DNA of 64,000 bases, taken from contig JACJWG010000002.1 of NCBI GenBank assembly GCA_020637235.1, positions 248,001 through 312,000 on the forward strand, written 5' to 3'. Below the pieces are notes generated by a model that had not been told where the DNA came from, made no database searches, and worked only from the letters and a program-made list of their open reading frames with translations. Origin of the DNA: Acidimicrobiaceae bacterium. Lineage in GTDB: Bacteria > Actinomycetota > Acidimicrobiia > Acidimicrobiales > Ilumatobacteraceae. Positions 1 through 9,034 of this stretch are shown here, piece after piece. Every line of letters begins with the position of its first letter. The stretch's first letter is position 1. Position numbers and translations under genes: made by a program.

Positions 1-28
1 CGAGCGCACCGGGACGGTCGGCAGATGA
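1..28 (+). CDS. flgK: 3' end of an upstream gene, probably flgK (partial)
   Basis: One open frame enters the window and stops at a TGA at 26-28, giving a tail that ends RTGTVGR. Actinobacterial FlgK (first hook-filament junction protein) proteins often end in a similar NRTG-VG tail, and flgK normally lies directly upstream of flgL. The stop overlaps an AGGAG ribosome binding site for flgL, so the two genes are tightly linked. Only nine residues are visible, so the name rests mainly on context. Confidence 0.5.
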
Positions 29-38
29 GGAGTGAACC

Positions 39-929
39 GTGCGCGTGACCAGCTCGATGATGGTGCGGTCCACCCTGCGCGACCTGTCGCAGGGTCTGAG
101 CCGCCTGCAGGAGACCCAGACCAAGCTCGCCACCGGCAAGGAACTCACCCGTCCGTCGGTGAACCCCGGCGCGACCGCGAATGCGATGGGCATGCGCCAG
201 GAGATGCGCCGCGCCGAGCAGCGCGTCCGGTCGCTGAACGATGCCGCCGGGTGGCTGGAGACCGCCGACGGCGCGCTGACGTCGTCGCTGACGTCGCTCG
301 GTCGTGCGAAGGAACTCGCCGTTCGGGCGTCGAACACCGGCGCGATCGGTGATCCTCAGGCGCGTCAGGCGATCGCCGCCGAGATCCGGTCGATCCGCTC
401 CGAGATGCTCGCCTTGTCGAACTCCACCTACGGCGGGCGTTCGATCTTCAACGGGACGGCCGTCGGCGCGGCATACGACGCCAACGGCGTGTACCAGGGC
501 AACGCGGCGAGCATCGTGCGTGACGTGGCACCCTCGACCACGGTGGCGATCAACCTCACCGGACCCGAGGTGTTCGGTACCGCAGGTGGCCCGGTCGGCG
601 ACGTCTTCGAGGTCCTCGACCGTCTGGCGACCGCCATCCAGGCGGGTGACAGCACGGCGATGGCGACCGAGCACACCAACCTCGACTCGCTCACGTCGGT
701 GGTGTCGGGTGCAACGGTGGAGATCGGCACACGTGCGGCGCGGCTCGCGGAGACCAAGATCCGTGCCGAGGACCAGCAGCTGCTGCTCACCGAACAGCTC
801 TCCGAGGTGGAGGACGTCGACATCGTCGAGGCCCTGATCACCGCCAAGGCACAGGAGAACTCGTACCAGGCGGCGCTCCAGGCGGCAGCGAAGATCCTGC
901 CGCCCTCGCTGCTCGACTACCTGCGCTGA
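39..929 (+). CDS. flgL: Flagellar hook-associated protein 3 (FlgL)
   Basis: FlgL forms the second hook-filament junction zone outside the cell. The 296-aa product has the flagellin-type N-terminal coiled region (residues about 1-140, with TKLATGKELTRPSVNP and GRSIFNG) and the paired C-terminal helix (about 255-296, EALITAKAQENSYQAALQ). This is the usual FlgL length. The GTG at 39 is chosen because an AGGAG sits 5 nt upstream and the product then begins MRVTSSMMVRSTL, as FlgL does. It directly follows the presumed flgK end and converges on the minus-strand gene at 979. Confidence 0.93.
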   Translation: MRVTSSMMVRSTLRDLSQGLSRLQETQTKLATGKELTRPSVNPGATANAMGMRQEMRRAEQRVRSLNDAAGWLETADGALTSSLTSLGRAKELAVRASNTGAIGDPQARQAIAAEIRSIRSEMLALSNSTYGGRSIFNGTAVGAAYDANGVYQGNAASIVRDVAPSTTVAINLTGPEVFGTAGGPVGDVFEVLDRLATAIQAGDSTAMATEHTNLDSLTSVVSGATVEIGTRAARLAETKIRAEDQQLLLTEQLSEVEDVDIVEALITAKAQENSYQAALQAAAKILPPSLLDYLR

Positions 930-978
930 GCCGGGGGCGGCGCGACCAGCGGCCCGGCCGCCGTGTTCGTCGAGGGGC

Positions 979-1422
979 TCAGCTGGCGCCCGAGCCGGAC
1001 CACGGCTTCGGTCCGGTGTCGAGGGTCTGCTCGACCTCGGCCGACGCTGCCGCGCGGGCCGCTGCCTCGCGTGCTGCGTGGTCGGCCTCGACCGCCTGGT
1101 GGGCTTGCGCAAGCAGCTTGTTCACCATGCCCACGCCGATCCACAGGGCGAAGGCGACACCGAACGAGCGCAACATCGCGGCTTCGACGCCCACGCCGCT
1201 CATCGCGGCGTCGAAGGCGTCCATCCCGGTGAGTGCCGCAGCCCCGGCGACCGCGATGCTGAGCCGCCACGGGGCGAGCGGCCCCGGGTCGGGGCGTTCG
1301 GCGGGGCCGGCGAGCGCCTCGGACTTCTCCTTGCCCTTCTTCGACTTCTTCGGCTTCGCGTCGCCCGAGCTCGTGTCGTCGACGAGTTCGACCTCGGCCG
1401 ATGTCTCACCCCGAGCACCCAT
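979..1422 (-). CDS. Small predicted membrane protein of the flhA operon
   Basis: Family not recognised. The 147-aa product has a charged, lysine-rich stretch near residues 25-35 (KPKKSKKGKEK), two likely membrane segments around residues 55-75 and 85-105, and an alanine-rich helical tail. The ATG at 1422 lies 5 nt after the stop of the FlhF-like gene; an in-frame GTG at 1443 would overlap that gene instead. The position as last gene of flhA / FlhF-like / this ORF suggests a role linked to the flagellar export apparatus, but nothing in the sequence proves it. Confidence 0.6.
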   Translation of the reverse strand: MGARGETSAEVELVDDTSSGDAKPKKSKKGKEKSEALAGPAERPDPGPLAPWRLSIAVAGAAALTGMDAFDAAMSGVGVEAAMLRSFGVAFALWIGVGMVNKLLAQAHQAVEADHAAREAAARAAASAEVEQTLDTGPKPWSGSGAS

Positions 1423-1427
1423 CGCCG

Positions 1428-2837
1428 TCAGGAGGCTTCCCACTCGGCTTCGGCCTCGACGGCGCGCTGGTCACCGCTGCGCAGCACCACCCGCACCGAG
1501 AGCCGCTTCACGCCGTCGTCGCGCTTCAGCGACTCGATCAGCTGGTCGGCGGCGGCGACGGCGAGCTCCACCTGGCGTCGCGAGGGCACGGCCGCGCCGG
1601 CCCGGCCGCGACGTTCGTCGGCACCGGCGTCGGGGCCGGCATCGGCGGGGGCGTCGATGTCGGTGCTCGGATCGCGGTCGATCGCGACCTCGGCGTGGAT
1701 CTCGTCGATCGGGTCGACCGGGTCGGTGCGGACCGTGTCGACCGTGTCGACCGTGTCGACCGTCTCGACCGAGTCGACCGAGTCGGTGGGGACCGTGGGG
1801 ACCGTGTCGGGGGGGACCGTGTCGGTGGGGACCTTCCGGGGAGCGAGGGACGGGGTCGCGAACATGCGCTGGCGGGCGTCGTGGGCGGCCTGCGAGGCGC
1901 GCTGCGCGATCTCGCTCGGGCGGGGCGGCAACGTCGGCAGCACCGTCGGGCGACGCGGGACGGCGGTCACGTCGGTGTCCGGGGGGTCGGCGGTGTCCCG
2001 AGGCGCGGTCGGCAGCGTCGGGCGGGCCACGCGAGCGCGCTGGCGCTGACGGCCGAACACGGGCTCGGCGGTGATCGCGGAGAGCTCGGCCATGATCTGC
2101 TCCACGCGCAACATCGTGGGCGGCGGTTCGATGGGGCGCGCCGGCGCCGCGACCGGCGCCGCGACCGGGGTGGCGACCGGTGCCGCGATCCTGGCGGGGC
2201 GCGTCGCCGGCTCGATCTGCTCGTCGTCGGCGGCAGCGACGATCGCCTGCTGCTCGGCCGCCTCGGCCATGAGCGCAGCGAGCACCTCGGCGAGCACGGG
2301 GTTCACCTGGTGCACGGCCGTGTCCTCGTCGTGCGGCTCGTCGTGCGGCTCGGTGTGCAGCTCGGTGTGCACGTCGTCGTGCACGTCGTCGATGTCGTGG
2401 CTCGGGGCCGTGTCACGGCGATCGAATCGACGACCGAGGAGCAGATCAGCGGCGTGCAGCGGTGCCGGCGGCGTGCGGCGGGGTGCGGGGTGGGGCGCCG
2501 TGGTCGTCTGCGTTGCGTTGACGATCCGGTCGAACGTGTCGTCGATCGATTCGTCGTCGACCACGACGGTGACCTCCACGCCGAGGTCGGATGCGAAGAA
2601 GCCCCCGATGCCGCCGCGGCGGATGCGGTTGGCGGCGATCACCCGGACGCGGGCGCCGAGCGCGGTCTCCGCCACGGCGATCGCGTCCTCGAGCGTCGGC
2701 GCACGGAACCGCAACGCCTCGTCCGGATCGACCGCTCCGACGCTCCCGAGCGCAGCGTCCGCCGTGTCGGCGTCGCGACCGGGCGCCGCCACGGCGGTGG
2801 CGCCGAACGGCGGGTTCTCACGAGACGGCGTAGGCAT
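1428..2837 (-). CDS. FlhF-like protein lacking the SRP-type GTPase domain
   Basis: The 469-aa protein lies downstream of flhA, overlapping it by 20 nt, where flhF usually sits. Residues about 41-95 resemble the FlhF N-terminal domain (RFRAPTLEDAIAVAETALG, then a GG-FF turn and VEVTVVV). No P-loop or other GTPase motif follows. Instead there is a long low-complexity region rich in Pro, Ala, Thr, Asp and His, including a VDTVDTVDTV stretch encoded by 9-bp repeats near 1736-1780. A short conserved-looking segment closes the protein (residues about 418-469, RRQVELAVAAADQLIESLKR). It may be a diverged flagellar placement factor or structural partner of FlhA. Confidence 0.6.
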   Translation of the reverse strand: MPTPSRENPPFGATAVAAPGRDADTADAALGSVGAVDPDEALRFRAPTLEDAIAVAETALGARVRVIAANRIRRGGIGGFFASDLGVEVTVVVDDESIDDTFDRIVNATQTTTAPHPAPRRTPPAPLHAADLLLGRRFDRRDTAPSHDIDDVHDDVHTELHTEPHDEPHDEDTAVHQVNPVLAEVLAALMAEAAEQQAIVAAADDEQIEPATRPARIAAPVATPVAAPVAAPARPIEPPPTMLRVEQIMAELSAITAEPVFGRQRQRARVARPTLPTAPRDTADPPDTDVTAVPRRPTVLPTLPPRPSEIAQRASQAAHDARQRMFATPSLAPRKVPTDTVPPDTVPTVPTDSVDSVETVDTVDTVDTVRTDPVDPIDEIHAEVAIDRDPSTDIDAPADAGPDAGADERRGRAGAAVPSRRQVELAVAAADQLIESLKRDDGVKRLSVRVVLRSGDQRAVEAEAEWEAS

Positions 2838-4944
2838 CGAAGTCCTCCGGGCTGGTTCCGAACGGTGCGTTCGTCTGGGCGTTCATATGGGCGTTCGTCG
2901 GGCCGATCTCGAGGTTGGCGATGACGTCGATCTGGAGGTGATCGCCGATCTCGGTGTAGGCCACCACGGCCACGGCGGGCACGGTGGCACGCACGAGACG
3001 TGCGAGTGCGGGCCGCAACGGTGCCGAGCACACCACGACCGGATTGATGCCGCGGGCTGCCGCGACGCCGGCGAGATCGGTGAGCTGGCGGATGAGCTGG
3101 TCGGCCTCGTCCGGCAGCAGCTCGAGCTGACTCGTGCCGTCGGCCACGCGCAGGCCCTGGGCGAGGCGGTTCTCCGAGGCGGCCGACAGCGTGACGGCGG
3201 TGAGCCGGCCGTCGACGGCGAGACCGCTGGTGATCGCCGGCCCGAGTTCGTGGCGAGCCGACTCGATCATCGCCTCCACCGTGCGCAACGTGCGGGCACG
3301 ATCACCGATCGCCTCCAGGATGCGCACGAGGTCGCGGATCGGCACACCGTCGTCGAGCAGGCCGGCGAGGACGCGCTGCACCTCGGCGGTCGTGACCCCG
3401 ATCGTCATCAGGTCGTCCACCACTTGCGGATCGGTGGCACGGACACCGTCGACGAGGGTCTTCACGTCGGTTCGGCCGAGCAGGCGTCCGGCCTTGCGGC
3501 GCACGATCTCGGCGAGGTGGGTGACGATCAGGGTGGATCGGTCGACGACGGTGTTGCCGAAGATCTCGGCCTGGGCCTGGAACTCGGCCGGCACCCAGCG
3601 GGCCGCCAGCCCGAACACCGGCTCGCGCACGTCGTCACCAGGCAGTGCGTCGAACGAGTCGCCGATCACCAACACACGCCCGGAGGGCGCGATCCCCCGG
3701 CCGACCTCCACGCCGTGCACCTTGATCACGTACGTGCCGGCCGGCAGGTCGGCGGCGTCGCGGGTGCGGATGGAGGGCATCACGAAGCCGAGCTCGGATG
3801 CGATCTTGCGGCGCAGCGCCCCGACGCGATCGAGCAGGTCGCCACCGCTCGCGTTGTCGACGAGGGGGATGAGATCGAACGCGATGTTCAGTTCGAGCGG
3901 CTCGACACGCGCGTCGACGGCCATCTGTTGCGGCGACTGCGGCGGTGGTGCCTCGAGCGCTGCGGCGCCGGCCGGCAGGGCCGGAAGCGACTCGATCGCG
4001 AGTTGCTCGGCATCGGGCAGCCGGCTCGCGACGAACAGCAGGGTGGCACCGAGGAGGACGAACGGCAGCTTCGGCAGACCCGGCACGACCGCCATCAACA
4101 GCACCACACCGCCGGCCGCGCGCATCGCCGGACGCTGGCGTCGGAACTGGCCGAACACGTCGGTCCCGAGGTCGCTGCCACCGGCCGCTCGTGTGACGAT
4201 GAGACCGGCGGAGATCGACACCAACAGGGCGGGGATCTGCGACACGAGCCCGTCACCCACGGTGAGGAGCGAGAACGTCTGGATCGCGTCGCCCACCGGC
4301 ATGCCCATCTGGACGACGCCGATCACGAAGCCGCCGATCAGGTTCACCATCGTGATCACGAGGCCGGCGATCGCGTCGCCCTTCACGAACTTCGACGCGC
4401 CGTCCATCGCACCGTAGAAGTCGGCCTCGTCGCCGACGTCCTTGCGACGCTGGCGAGCCTCCTCCTCACCGATGATGCCGGCGCTCAGGTCGGCGTCGAT
4501 CGCCATCTGCTTGCCGGGCATCGCGTCGAGCGTGAAGCGGGCGGTCACCTCGGCGACACGTCCGGAACCGTTGGAGATCACGACGAACTGCACGAGCGTC
4601 AGGATCAGGAAGATCACGAGACCGACGACGAGGCTGCCACCCACCACCACCGAGCCGAACGTGGCGATCACCTCGCCGGCGTGACCGTCGGACAGCACGG
4701 CTCGAGACGTGGCGACGTTCAAGCCCAATCGGAGCAAGGTCACCACCAGCAACAGCGACGGGAACGAACTGAAGTCGAGCGCTCGTGTCACGTTCATCGA
4801 CACGAGCAGGATCAGGATCGCCGTCGACATGTTCGCGACGATCAGGAGATCGAGCAGACTCGACGGCAGGGGGATCACCATGACCGCGACGACCAGGACG
4901 ACGGTCGCGGGCAGCATCACCTGTCCGAAACGACTCTTCTCCAA
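2818..4944 (-). CDS. flhA: Flagellar type III export gate protein FlhA
   Basis: FlhA is the large ring-forming membrane component of the flagellar export gate and docks substrates and chaperones. The N-terminal half holds about eight membrane segments and the conserved loop with ARFTLDAMPGKQMAIDADL, GEEEARQRRK and FYGAMDGASKFVKGDAIAG. The C-terminal half (from about residue 360) is the cytoplasmic ring domain. The TTG at 4944 has GGAGGAG just upstream and gives 708 aa, near the usual FlhA length; the open frame further upstream is rejected as a start. It is divergent from fliW across 195 bp, which must hold both promoters. Confidence 0.95.
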   Translation of the reverse strand: MEKSRFGQVMLPATVVLVVAVMVIPLPSSLLDLLIVANMSTAILILLVSMNVTRALDFSSFPSLLLVVTLLRLGLNVATSRAVLSDGHAGEVIATFGSVVVGGSLVVGLVIFLILTLVQFVVISNGSGRVAEVTARFTLDAMPGKQMAIDADLSAGIIGEEEARQRRKDVGDEADFYGAMDGASKFVKGDAIAGLVITMVNLIGGFVIGVVQMGMPVGDAIQTFSLLTVGDGLVSQIPALLVSISAGLIVTRAAGGSDLGTDVFGQFRRQRPAMRAAGGVVLLMAVVPGLPKLPFVLLGATLLFVASRLPDAEQLAIESLPALPAGAAALEAPPPQSPQQMAVDARVEPLELNIAFDLIPLVDNASGGDLLDRVGALRRKIASELGFVMPSIRTRDAADLPAGTYVIKVHGVEVGRGIAPSGRVLVIGDSFDALPGDDVREPVFGLAARWVPAEFQAQAEIFGNTVVDRSTLIVTHLAEIVRRKAGRLLGRTDVKTLVDGVRATDPQVVDDLMTIGVTTAEVQRVLAGLLDDGVPIRDLVRILEAIGDRARTLRTVEAMIESARHELGPAITSGLAVDGRLTAVTLSAASENRLAQGLRVADGTSQLELLPDEADQLIRQLTDLAGVAAARGINPVVVCSAPLRPALARLVRATVPAVAVVAYTEIGDHLQIDVIANLEIGPTNAHMNAQTNAPFGTSPEDFDAYAVS

Positions 4945-5139
4945 CGCTCCTCCGCTCCTCACGGTGCTGACGACCGCGTCCTGCGATCGGTCCGATTCGG
5001 CCGGCGGCCGGGGTGCGCCGTCGGGGCCGAACCCTGCGTGCGCATCTCCGGTCGCCCCGGACCGTCTCGACTGTTCGCAGGAAGCCGACCTCGTCCAGTA
5101 GGTGTCCGACGCCTCGGGACGAGACGAACAGGAGGTCCC

Positions 5140-5646
5140 ATGCAGGTCCACACTCGCCGATTCGGGAGCATCGTCGTCGACGACGACGAGGTGTACGCCG
5201 TCCCGAACGGCATCCCGGGATTCCCGGAGTTGCGCCGCGTGGTGCTCCTCGGGGCGGGCCCCGCACCGGGGGTGAACCCGGGCGACGACTCGTCGCTCTA
5301 CTGGATGCAGGACCTCGACGACGGTGACCTGGCGTTCATGTGCCTCGTGCCGTGGGAGATCTTCCCCGACTACGAGATCGACATCGACGAACGCACTCTC
5401 GGGATCGCCGAGGAGGCGGACGTGCGCATCCTGTCGCTCGTCACGGTGCACCGCACGGCCGACACACCGCATCTCACCGCCAACCTGCGCGCACCACTGG
5501 TCGTCGACGTCGGTCGGCGCCGTGTGCAGCAGGTGATCCTCTCCGACTCACGGTGGCCGATCCGGGCCCCGTTCGGTGTGCTCGATGCGGACGATGACGC
5601 CACCGTCCCGACGTCGGACACCTCCCCGTCGACTGCGGCGGTCTGA
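5140..5646 (+). CDS. fliW: Flagellar assembly factor FliW
   Basis: FliW binds CsrA and antagonises its repression of flagellin translation; flagellin in turn sequesters FliW. The 168-aa product shows the family pattern: an early FPNGIPGFPE-like segment (AVPNGIPGFPELRRVVLL), then FMCLVPWEIFPDYEIDI and the AP.VVD region near the end. The ATG at 5140 has GGAGG at 5131. csrA follows after only 3 nt, so the partners are co-transcribed. The ribosome binding site context ACAGGAGGT itself resembles a CsrA target. Confidence 0.93.
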   Translation: MQVHTRRFGSIVVDDDEVYAVPNGIPGFPELRRVVLLGAGPAPGVNPGDDSSLYWMQDLDDGDLAFMCLVPWEIFPDYEIDIDERTLGIAEEADVRILSLVTVHRTADTPHLTANLRAPLVVDVGRRRVQQVILSDSRWPIRAPFGVLDADDDATVPTSDTSPSTAAV

Positions 5647-5649
5647 GCC

Positions 5650-5901
5650 ATGTTGGTCCTGACCCGCCGTGTCGGGGAGAGCATCCTGATCGGCGACGAC
5701 ATCGTCGTCACGGTCCTCGAGCTCAACCGCGACCAGGTGCGCATCGGCATCCGAGCGCCACGTTCGGTGAGCGTGCACCGTGAAGAGGTGTACCAGGAGA
5801 TCCTGTTGTCGAACCAGGCTGCCGCCGCCGACGACGCGAGCCTGGTGGCCACCGTGGTCGGCCCGTCGCCGACGTTCAGCCAGCTCCCCCGTCGCCGCTG
5901 A
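5650..5901 (+). CDS. csrA: Carbon storage regulator CsrA (translational repressor)
   Basis: CsrA is a small dimeric RNA-binding protein that blocks ribosome binding at GGA-containing sites. The 83-aa product carries the canonical N-terminus MLVLTRRVGESILIGDDI, then VRIGIRAP and VHREEVYQEI. These residues form the five-strand core and the GLY/VHREE helix that bind RNA. About 20 extra C-terminal residues extend past the usual 60-65. It pairs with fliW directly upstream, and the fliC leader in this window has matching target sites. Confidence 0.96.
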   Translation: MLVLTRRVGESILIGDDIVVTVLELNRDQVRIGIRAPRSVSVHREEVYQEILLSNQAAAADDASLVATVVGPSPTFSQLPRRR

Positions 5902-5919
5902 TCGGCGGCGTCCCGGCCG

Positions 5920-7071
5920 TCAGGCCGCCGGAAGGCGCTTGCGGCGACGGCCCTGCACGGCCTCGAGCGACTGTTCGTCGACGTGGTACTGCCGGGGCAG
6001 CGGCAGCGACGTGGCCGACAGCAACCCGCCACGGAGGCGTCGCACGAACGCGAGCACCTTTGCCACCGCCTCGTAGAGCGGCGCCGGGATCTCGTCGCCC
6101 ACCTCGCACGACCGCCACAGGGCGCGAGCCAGCGGCTTGGCCTCGACGATCGGCACCCCGGCGGCGATCGCCTTCTCCCTGATGCGCGCCGCCACCTTGT
6201 CGACGCCGGCCGCCACCACCTTCGGAGCGCCGCCCGCCACCGGGTCGTAGCGCAACGCGACCGCGACATGGGTCGGGTTGGTGACCACCACCGACGCCGT
6301 CGGGACGTCGTTCATCATCCGGCTCCGCGCGAGCGTCATCTGCATCTGGCGGATCCGGCCCTTGATGTGCGGGTCGCCCTCGCTGTTCTTCATCTCGTCG
6401 CGGATCTCCTGCTTCGTCATCCGCAGGTCGAGCAGCTTGCTCCGACGCTGGAAGGCGAAGTCGGCGAGCGAGATCACGATGATCGCCCAGCAGGTCGTGC
6501 GGGTCATGCCGAGCAACGCATGTCCGCTGGCCGACAACCCGTCCATCAGCCCGACACGGCCCGAACCGGTGAGCTCGTCGGCGATGTCCTGCACCTTCGG
6601 CCAACACAGCCACCCGATCACCGCGCTCTTCGCGACCTGCTTGCCGGTGTTCCACAGCTGCTTCGCCGAGAACAGGTTCTTGAAGCCCGTGATCGGGTTG
6701 AGCCGTTTGAGGTCTGGCCTCAACGGGTGCATCGAGACCAACAACCCGGCCTGCGCGACATGTGACGCGACACCGACGACGATCATCACCGTCAGGAACG
6801 GCAGCACCGCCGTCAGCCCGGCGAACAACGCTCGACCGAGCACGTCGACGGCCCGCTCGGTGTCGGGTTGCGCACCCAGGTCGCGCAACGACGCGAACGC
6901 ACTGGTGGCGGCCTCGCTGGTGCCGCCGACGGTGGCGGGGAGCGCGTAGGTACCCACCAGCACCGCGATCCACGGACCGAGGTCCTGCGACTTGGAGATC
7001 GTCCCCTTCTTGCGTGCGTCGCGCTTGCGCTTCTCGGTGGGTGCCTCGGTCTTGCCGTCGCGCTTGCTCAC
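5920..7071 (-). CDS. flhB: Flagellar export switch protein FlhB
   Basis: FlhB switches export specificity from hook to filament substrates by autocleavage. The 383-aa product opens with a basic segment (KTEAPTEKRKRDARKKG), followed by four membrane segments. The cytoplasmic domain carries the NPTH self-cleavage motif (VVVTNPTHVAVALRYDP). The extension after the conserved domain is long and basic. The GTG start overlaps the fliR stop by 4 nt. It converges with csrA, with only 18 bp between the two stops. Confidence 0.95.
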   Translation of the reverse strand: MSKRDGKTEAPTEKRKRDARKKGTISKSQDLGPWIAVLVGTYALPATVGGTSEAATSAFASLRDLGAQPDTERAVDVLGRALFAGLTAVLPFLTVMIVVGVASHVAQAGLLVSMHPLRPDLKRLNPITGFKNLFSAKQLWNTGKQVAKSAVIGWLCWPKVQDIADELTGSGRVGLMDGLSASGHALLGMTRTTCWAIIVISLADFAFQRRSKLLDLRMTKQEIRDEMKNSEGDPHIKGRIRQMQMTLARSRMMNDVPTASVVVTNPTHVAVALRYDPVAGGAPKVVAAGVDKVAARIREKAIAAGVPIVEAKPLARALWRSCEVGDEIPAPLYEAVAKVLAFVRRLRGGLLSATSLPLPRQYHVDEQSLEAVQGRRRKRLPAA

Positions 7072-7829
7072 CGACGGAACACCTCCATCGCGGCGCGCAC
7101 GCCCTTCCCGAGCAGCGAGTCCACCGAGCCGGGCAGCAACAGCAGGGTCGCCCCGAGCAAGGAGAAGGCGAGGAACGTCTTCACCGCGAAGCCGATCACC
7201 AGGATGTTCAGCTGCGGAGCCGCCTTGCCGAGGAAGCCGAGCGCCACCTCGGTGAGGAACAGCGCGGTCAGCATCGGCAGTGCGATCTCGATCGCCGCGG
7301 CGAGCAGTGTGGCGACGAGCCGGGCGATGTTCTCGCCCACGCTGGCCGTGTCGAGGCCGCCGAGCGGCGACATCTCGACGGAACGGATGAAGGCTCGCAC
7401 CACGAACACGTGACCGTCGATCGCGAACATGATCGCCACGCCGAGCAGTTGGTGCAGCCGCCCGATCGGCGTGGACGTGTTGCCCGACAACGGGTCGATC
7501 ACGCCGCCGAGGCTGAAGCCGACCTGCAGGTCGATCAGTTCACCGGCGGACTGGACGGCGGAGAAGATCACGAACACGAAGAAGCCGAGGGTGAACCCGG
7601 CGAGCAACTGCGCGAAGAGCATCCCGACCAGCTCGGGCGTGGCGATCGAGCGGACCTCGCGGCCCACCTGGTTGCCGAGCACGAGCGCGATCGACACGGC
7701 GATCCCGACGCGCACGCGCGCCGAGATGGCGGGGGTGTTGAACGGCGGACAGATCGCGACCCAGGCCGTGGCGCGCACCAACACCAGGCAGAACCCGACC
7801 AGGGTCGACGGGTCGACGTAGAACCGCAC
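7068..7829 (-). CDS. fliR: Flagellar export gate protein FliR
   Basis: FliR forms the FliPQR export channel with FliP and FliQ in the inner membrane. The 253-aa product is very hydrophobic with five to six predicted membrane segments. It shows the FliR-like N-terminal pattern LVLVRATAWVAICPPFNTPAI and the region with GELIDLQVGFSLGGVIDP. The GTG start at 7829 has GGAG about 8 nt upstream. It follows fliQ and overlaps flhB, the standard fliOPQR-flhB order. Confidence 0.94.
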   Translation of the reverse strand: MRFYVDPSTLVGFCLVLVRATAWVAICPPFNTPAISARVRVGIAVSIALVLGNQVGREVRSIATPELVGMLFAQLLAGFTLGFFVFVIFSAVQSAGELIDLQVGFSLGGVIDPLSGNTSTPIGRLHQLLGVAIMFAIDGHVFVVRAFIRSVEMSPLGGLDTASVGENIARLVATLLAAAIEIALPMLTALFLTEVALGFLGKAAPQLNILVIGFAVKTFLAFSLLGATLLLLPGSVDSLLGKGVRAAMEVFRR

Positions 7830-7842
7830 TCGCGAGCTCCGG

Positions 7843-8115
7843 TCAGCTGTTCAACAGCGCCGGCACCGTGTCCATCAGCTCGCGTCCGAACTCCACCATG
7901 GTGGCGAGCATCCAGTTGCCGCTCACGGCGATGACTGCAGCCGCGCCGATGAGCTTGGGCACGAAGGTGAGGGTCTGCTCCTGCAGCTGGGTGACCGACT
8001 GCAGGAGGCCGATCACGACGCCGACCGAGAGGACGACGGCCAGGAACGGCCCGGCGACCTTCATGCACACGATGAGGGCACGGGCCCCGATGTCGATGAC
8101 TTGTTCACTGGTCAT
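7843..8115 (-). CDS. fliQ: Flagellar export gate protein FliQ
   Basis: FliQ is the small two-helix membrane subunit of the FliPQR export channel. The 90-aa product has two hydrophobic segments (about residues 15-40 and 50-75) around the signature LLQSVTQLQEQTLTFVPKL, which is diagnostic of the family. The ATG at 8115 is preceded by a GGAG ribosome binding site. It lies 13 nt after fliP and 13 nt before fliR. Confidence 0.95.
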   Translation of the reverse strand: MTSEQVIDIGARALIVCMKVAGPFLAVVLSVGVVIGLLQSVTQLQEQTLTFVPKLIGAAAVIAVSGNWMLATMVEFGRELMDTVPALLNS

Positions 8116-8128
8116 GGTGATCTCCGAT

Positions 8129-9034
8129 CTAGCCGTACGAGGTGAGCAGGGTGCCGATCACCAGCATCCAGCCGTCGAGCATCACGAACAGCAGGAGCTT
8201 GAAGGGCAACGACACGAACGAGGGCGGCAGCATCATCATCCCGAGCGCCATCAGCACGGCGGAGACGACGAGGTCGATCACGAGGAACGGGATGAAGATG
8301 ACGAAGCCGATGATGAAGCCGCTCTTCAGTTCCGACAGCACGAAGGCGGGGATGAGGGCGTTGAGCGGGACCTCGTCACGAGCGACGGGTGTGTCGGTTC
8401 CCGACGCGTCGAGGAACATCTCGAGCTCGCCTTCGCGGGTGTGCGCCAGCAGGAACTCACGGAGCGGACCCTGCGCGGCGTCGAGGGCCTCGCTCGTGGT
8501 GATCTCGCCGGCGAGCATCGGGTCGAGCGCAGCCTCTTTCATCTCGCTGAGCGTGGGGCCCATGATGAACAGCGTCAGGAACACGCTGAGGCCGACGACG
8601 ACCTGCTGCGGGGGCACCGTGGGGATGCCGAGCGCATTGCGGGTGAGCGACAGCACGATCACGATGCGTGTGAACGAGGTGCACAGCACGAGCAGGCTCG
8701 GGGCGAGCGACAGCACCGTGAGCAACAGGATGATCACGACCGAGTTCGACGGGTCCTCGGTGACGTTCGGGAAGTTCACGTCGATGCTGGCGTCGGAGCC
8801 GTCGCCGTTGTCGTCGCCGCCCGGCAGGTTGCTCGGTCGATCGAACGGGTCGCTCACCTCGGGGATCTCGGGCACGTCCGGTTCGGGTGCTGCTGCGGGC
8901 GCGGTGCCGGGTGTGGCCATCGCCGATCCTGCGGCCCCGGCCGACCGCGGTGCGATCAGGAGTGCGAGCGCGAACACCGCCACGAAGGTGGCGGCGAGCA
9001 TCGCGACGAGGGTGCGAGGTGACCGGTCATCCAC
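8129..9034 (-). CDS. fliP: Flagellar export gate protein FliP with signal peptide
   Basis: FliP is the core channel subunit of the flagellar exporter. The open frame extends to 9196, but the GTG at 9034 overlaps the fliO stop by 8 nt and gives a 301-aa protein. It begins with a clear signal sequence (residues about 8-32) followed by a Pro/Ala-rich spacer. FliP signatures follow: VLCTSFTRIVIVLSLTRNAL, PPQQVVVGLSVFLTLFIMGP and a C-terminal MMLPP segment. Its place between fliO and fliQ is standard. Confidence 0.94.
   Translation of the reverse strand: MDDRSPRTLVAMLAATFVAVFALALLIAPRSAGAAGSAMATPGTAPAAAPEPDVPEIPEVSDPFDRPSNLPGGDDNGDGSDASIDVNFPNVTEDPSNSVVIILLLTVLSLAPSLLVLCTSFTRIVIVLSLTRNALGIPTVPPQQVVVGLSVFLTLFIMGPTLSEMKEAALDPMLAGEITTSEALDAAQGPLREFLLAHTREGELEMFLDASGTDTPVARDEVPLNALIPAFVLSELKSGFIIGFVIFIPFLVIDLVVSAVLMALGMMMLPPSFVSLPFKLLLFVMLDGWMLVIGTLLTSYG

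Noticed and set aside
2071..5139. Very long plus-strand open frame (1191 codons) running into fliW
   Set aside because: It is antisense to flhA and the FlhF-like gene; the sequence is low-complexity His/Arg/Glu/Asp-rich with no domains. Only its last 168 codons, from the ATG at 5140 with GGAGG, are fliW.
4945..5139. Sigma-28 promoters in the flhA-fliW gap and upstream of fliC
   Set aside because: No convincing TAAA...GCCGATAA pair at the right spacing was seen on either strand.
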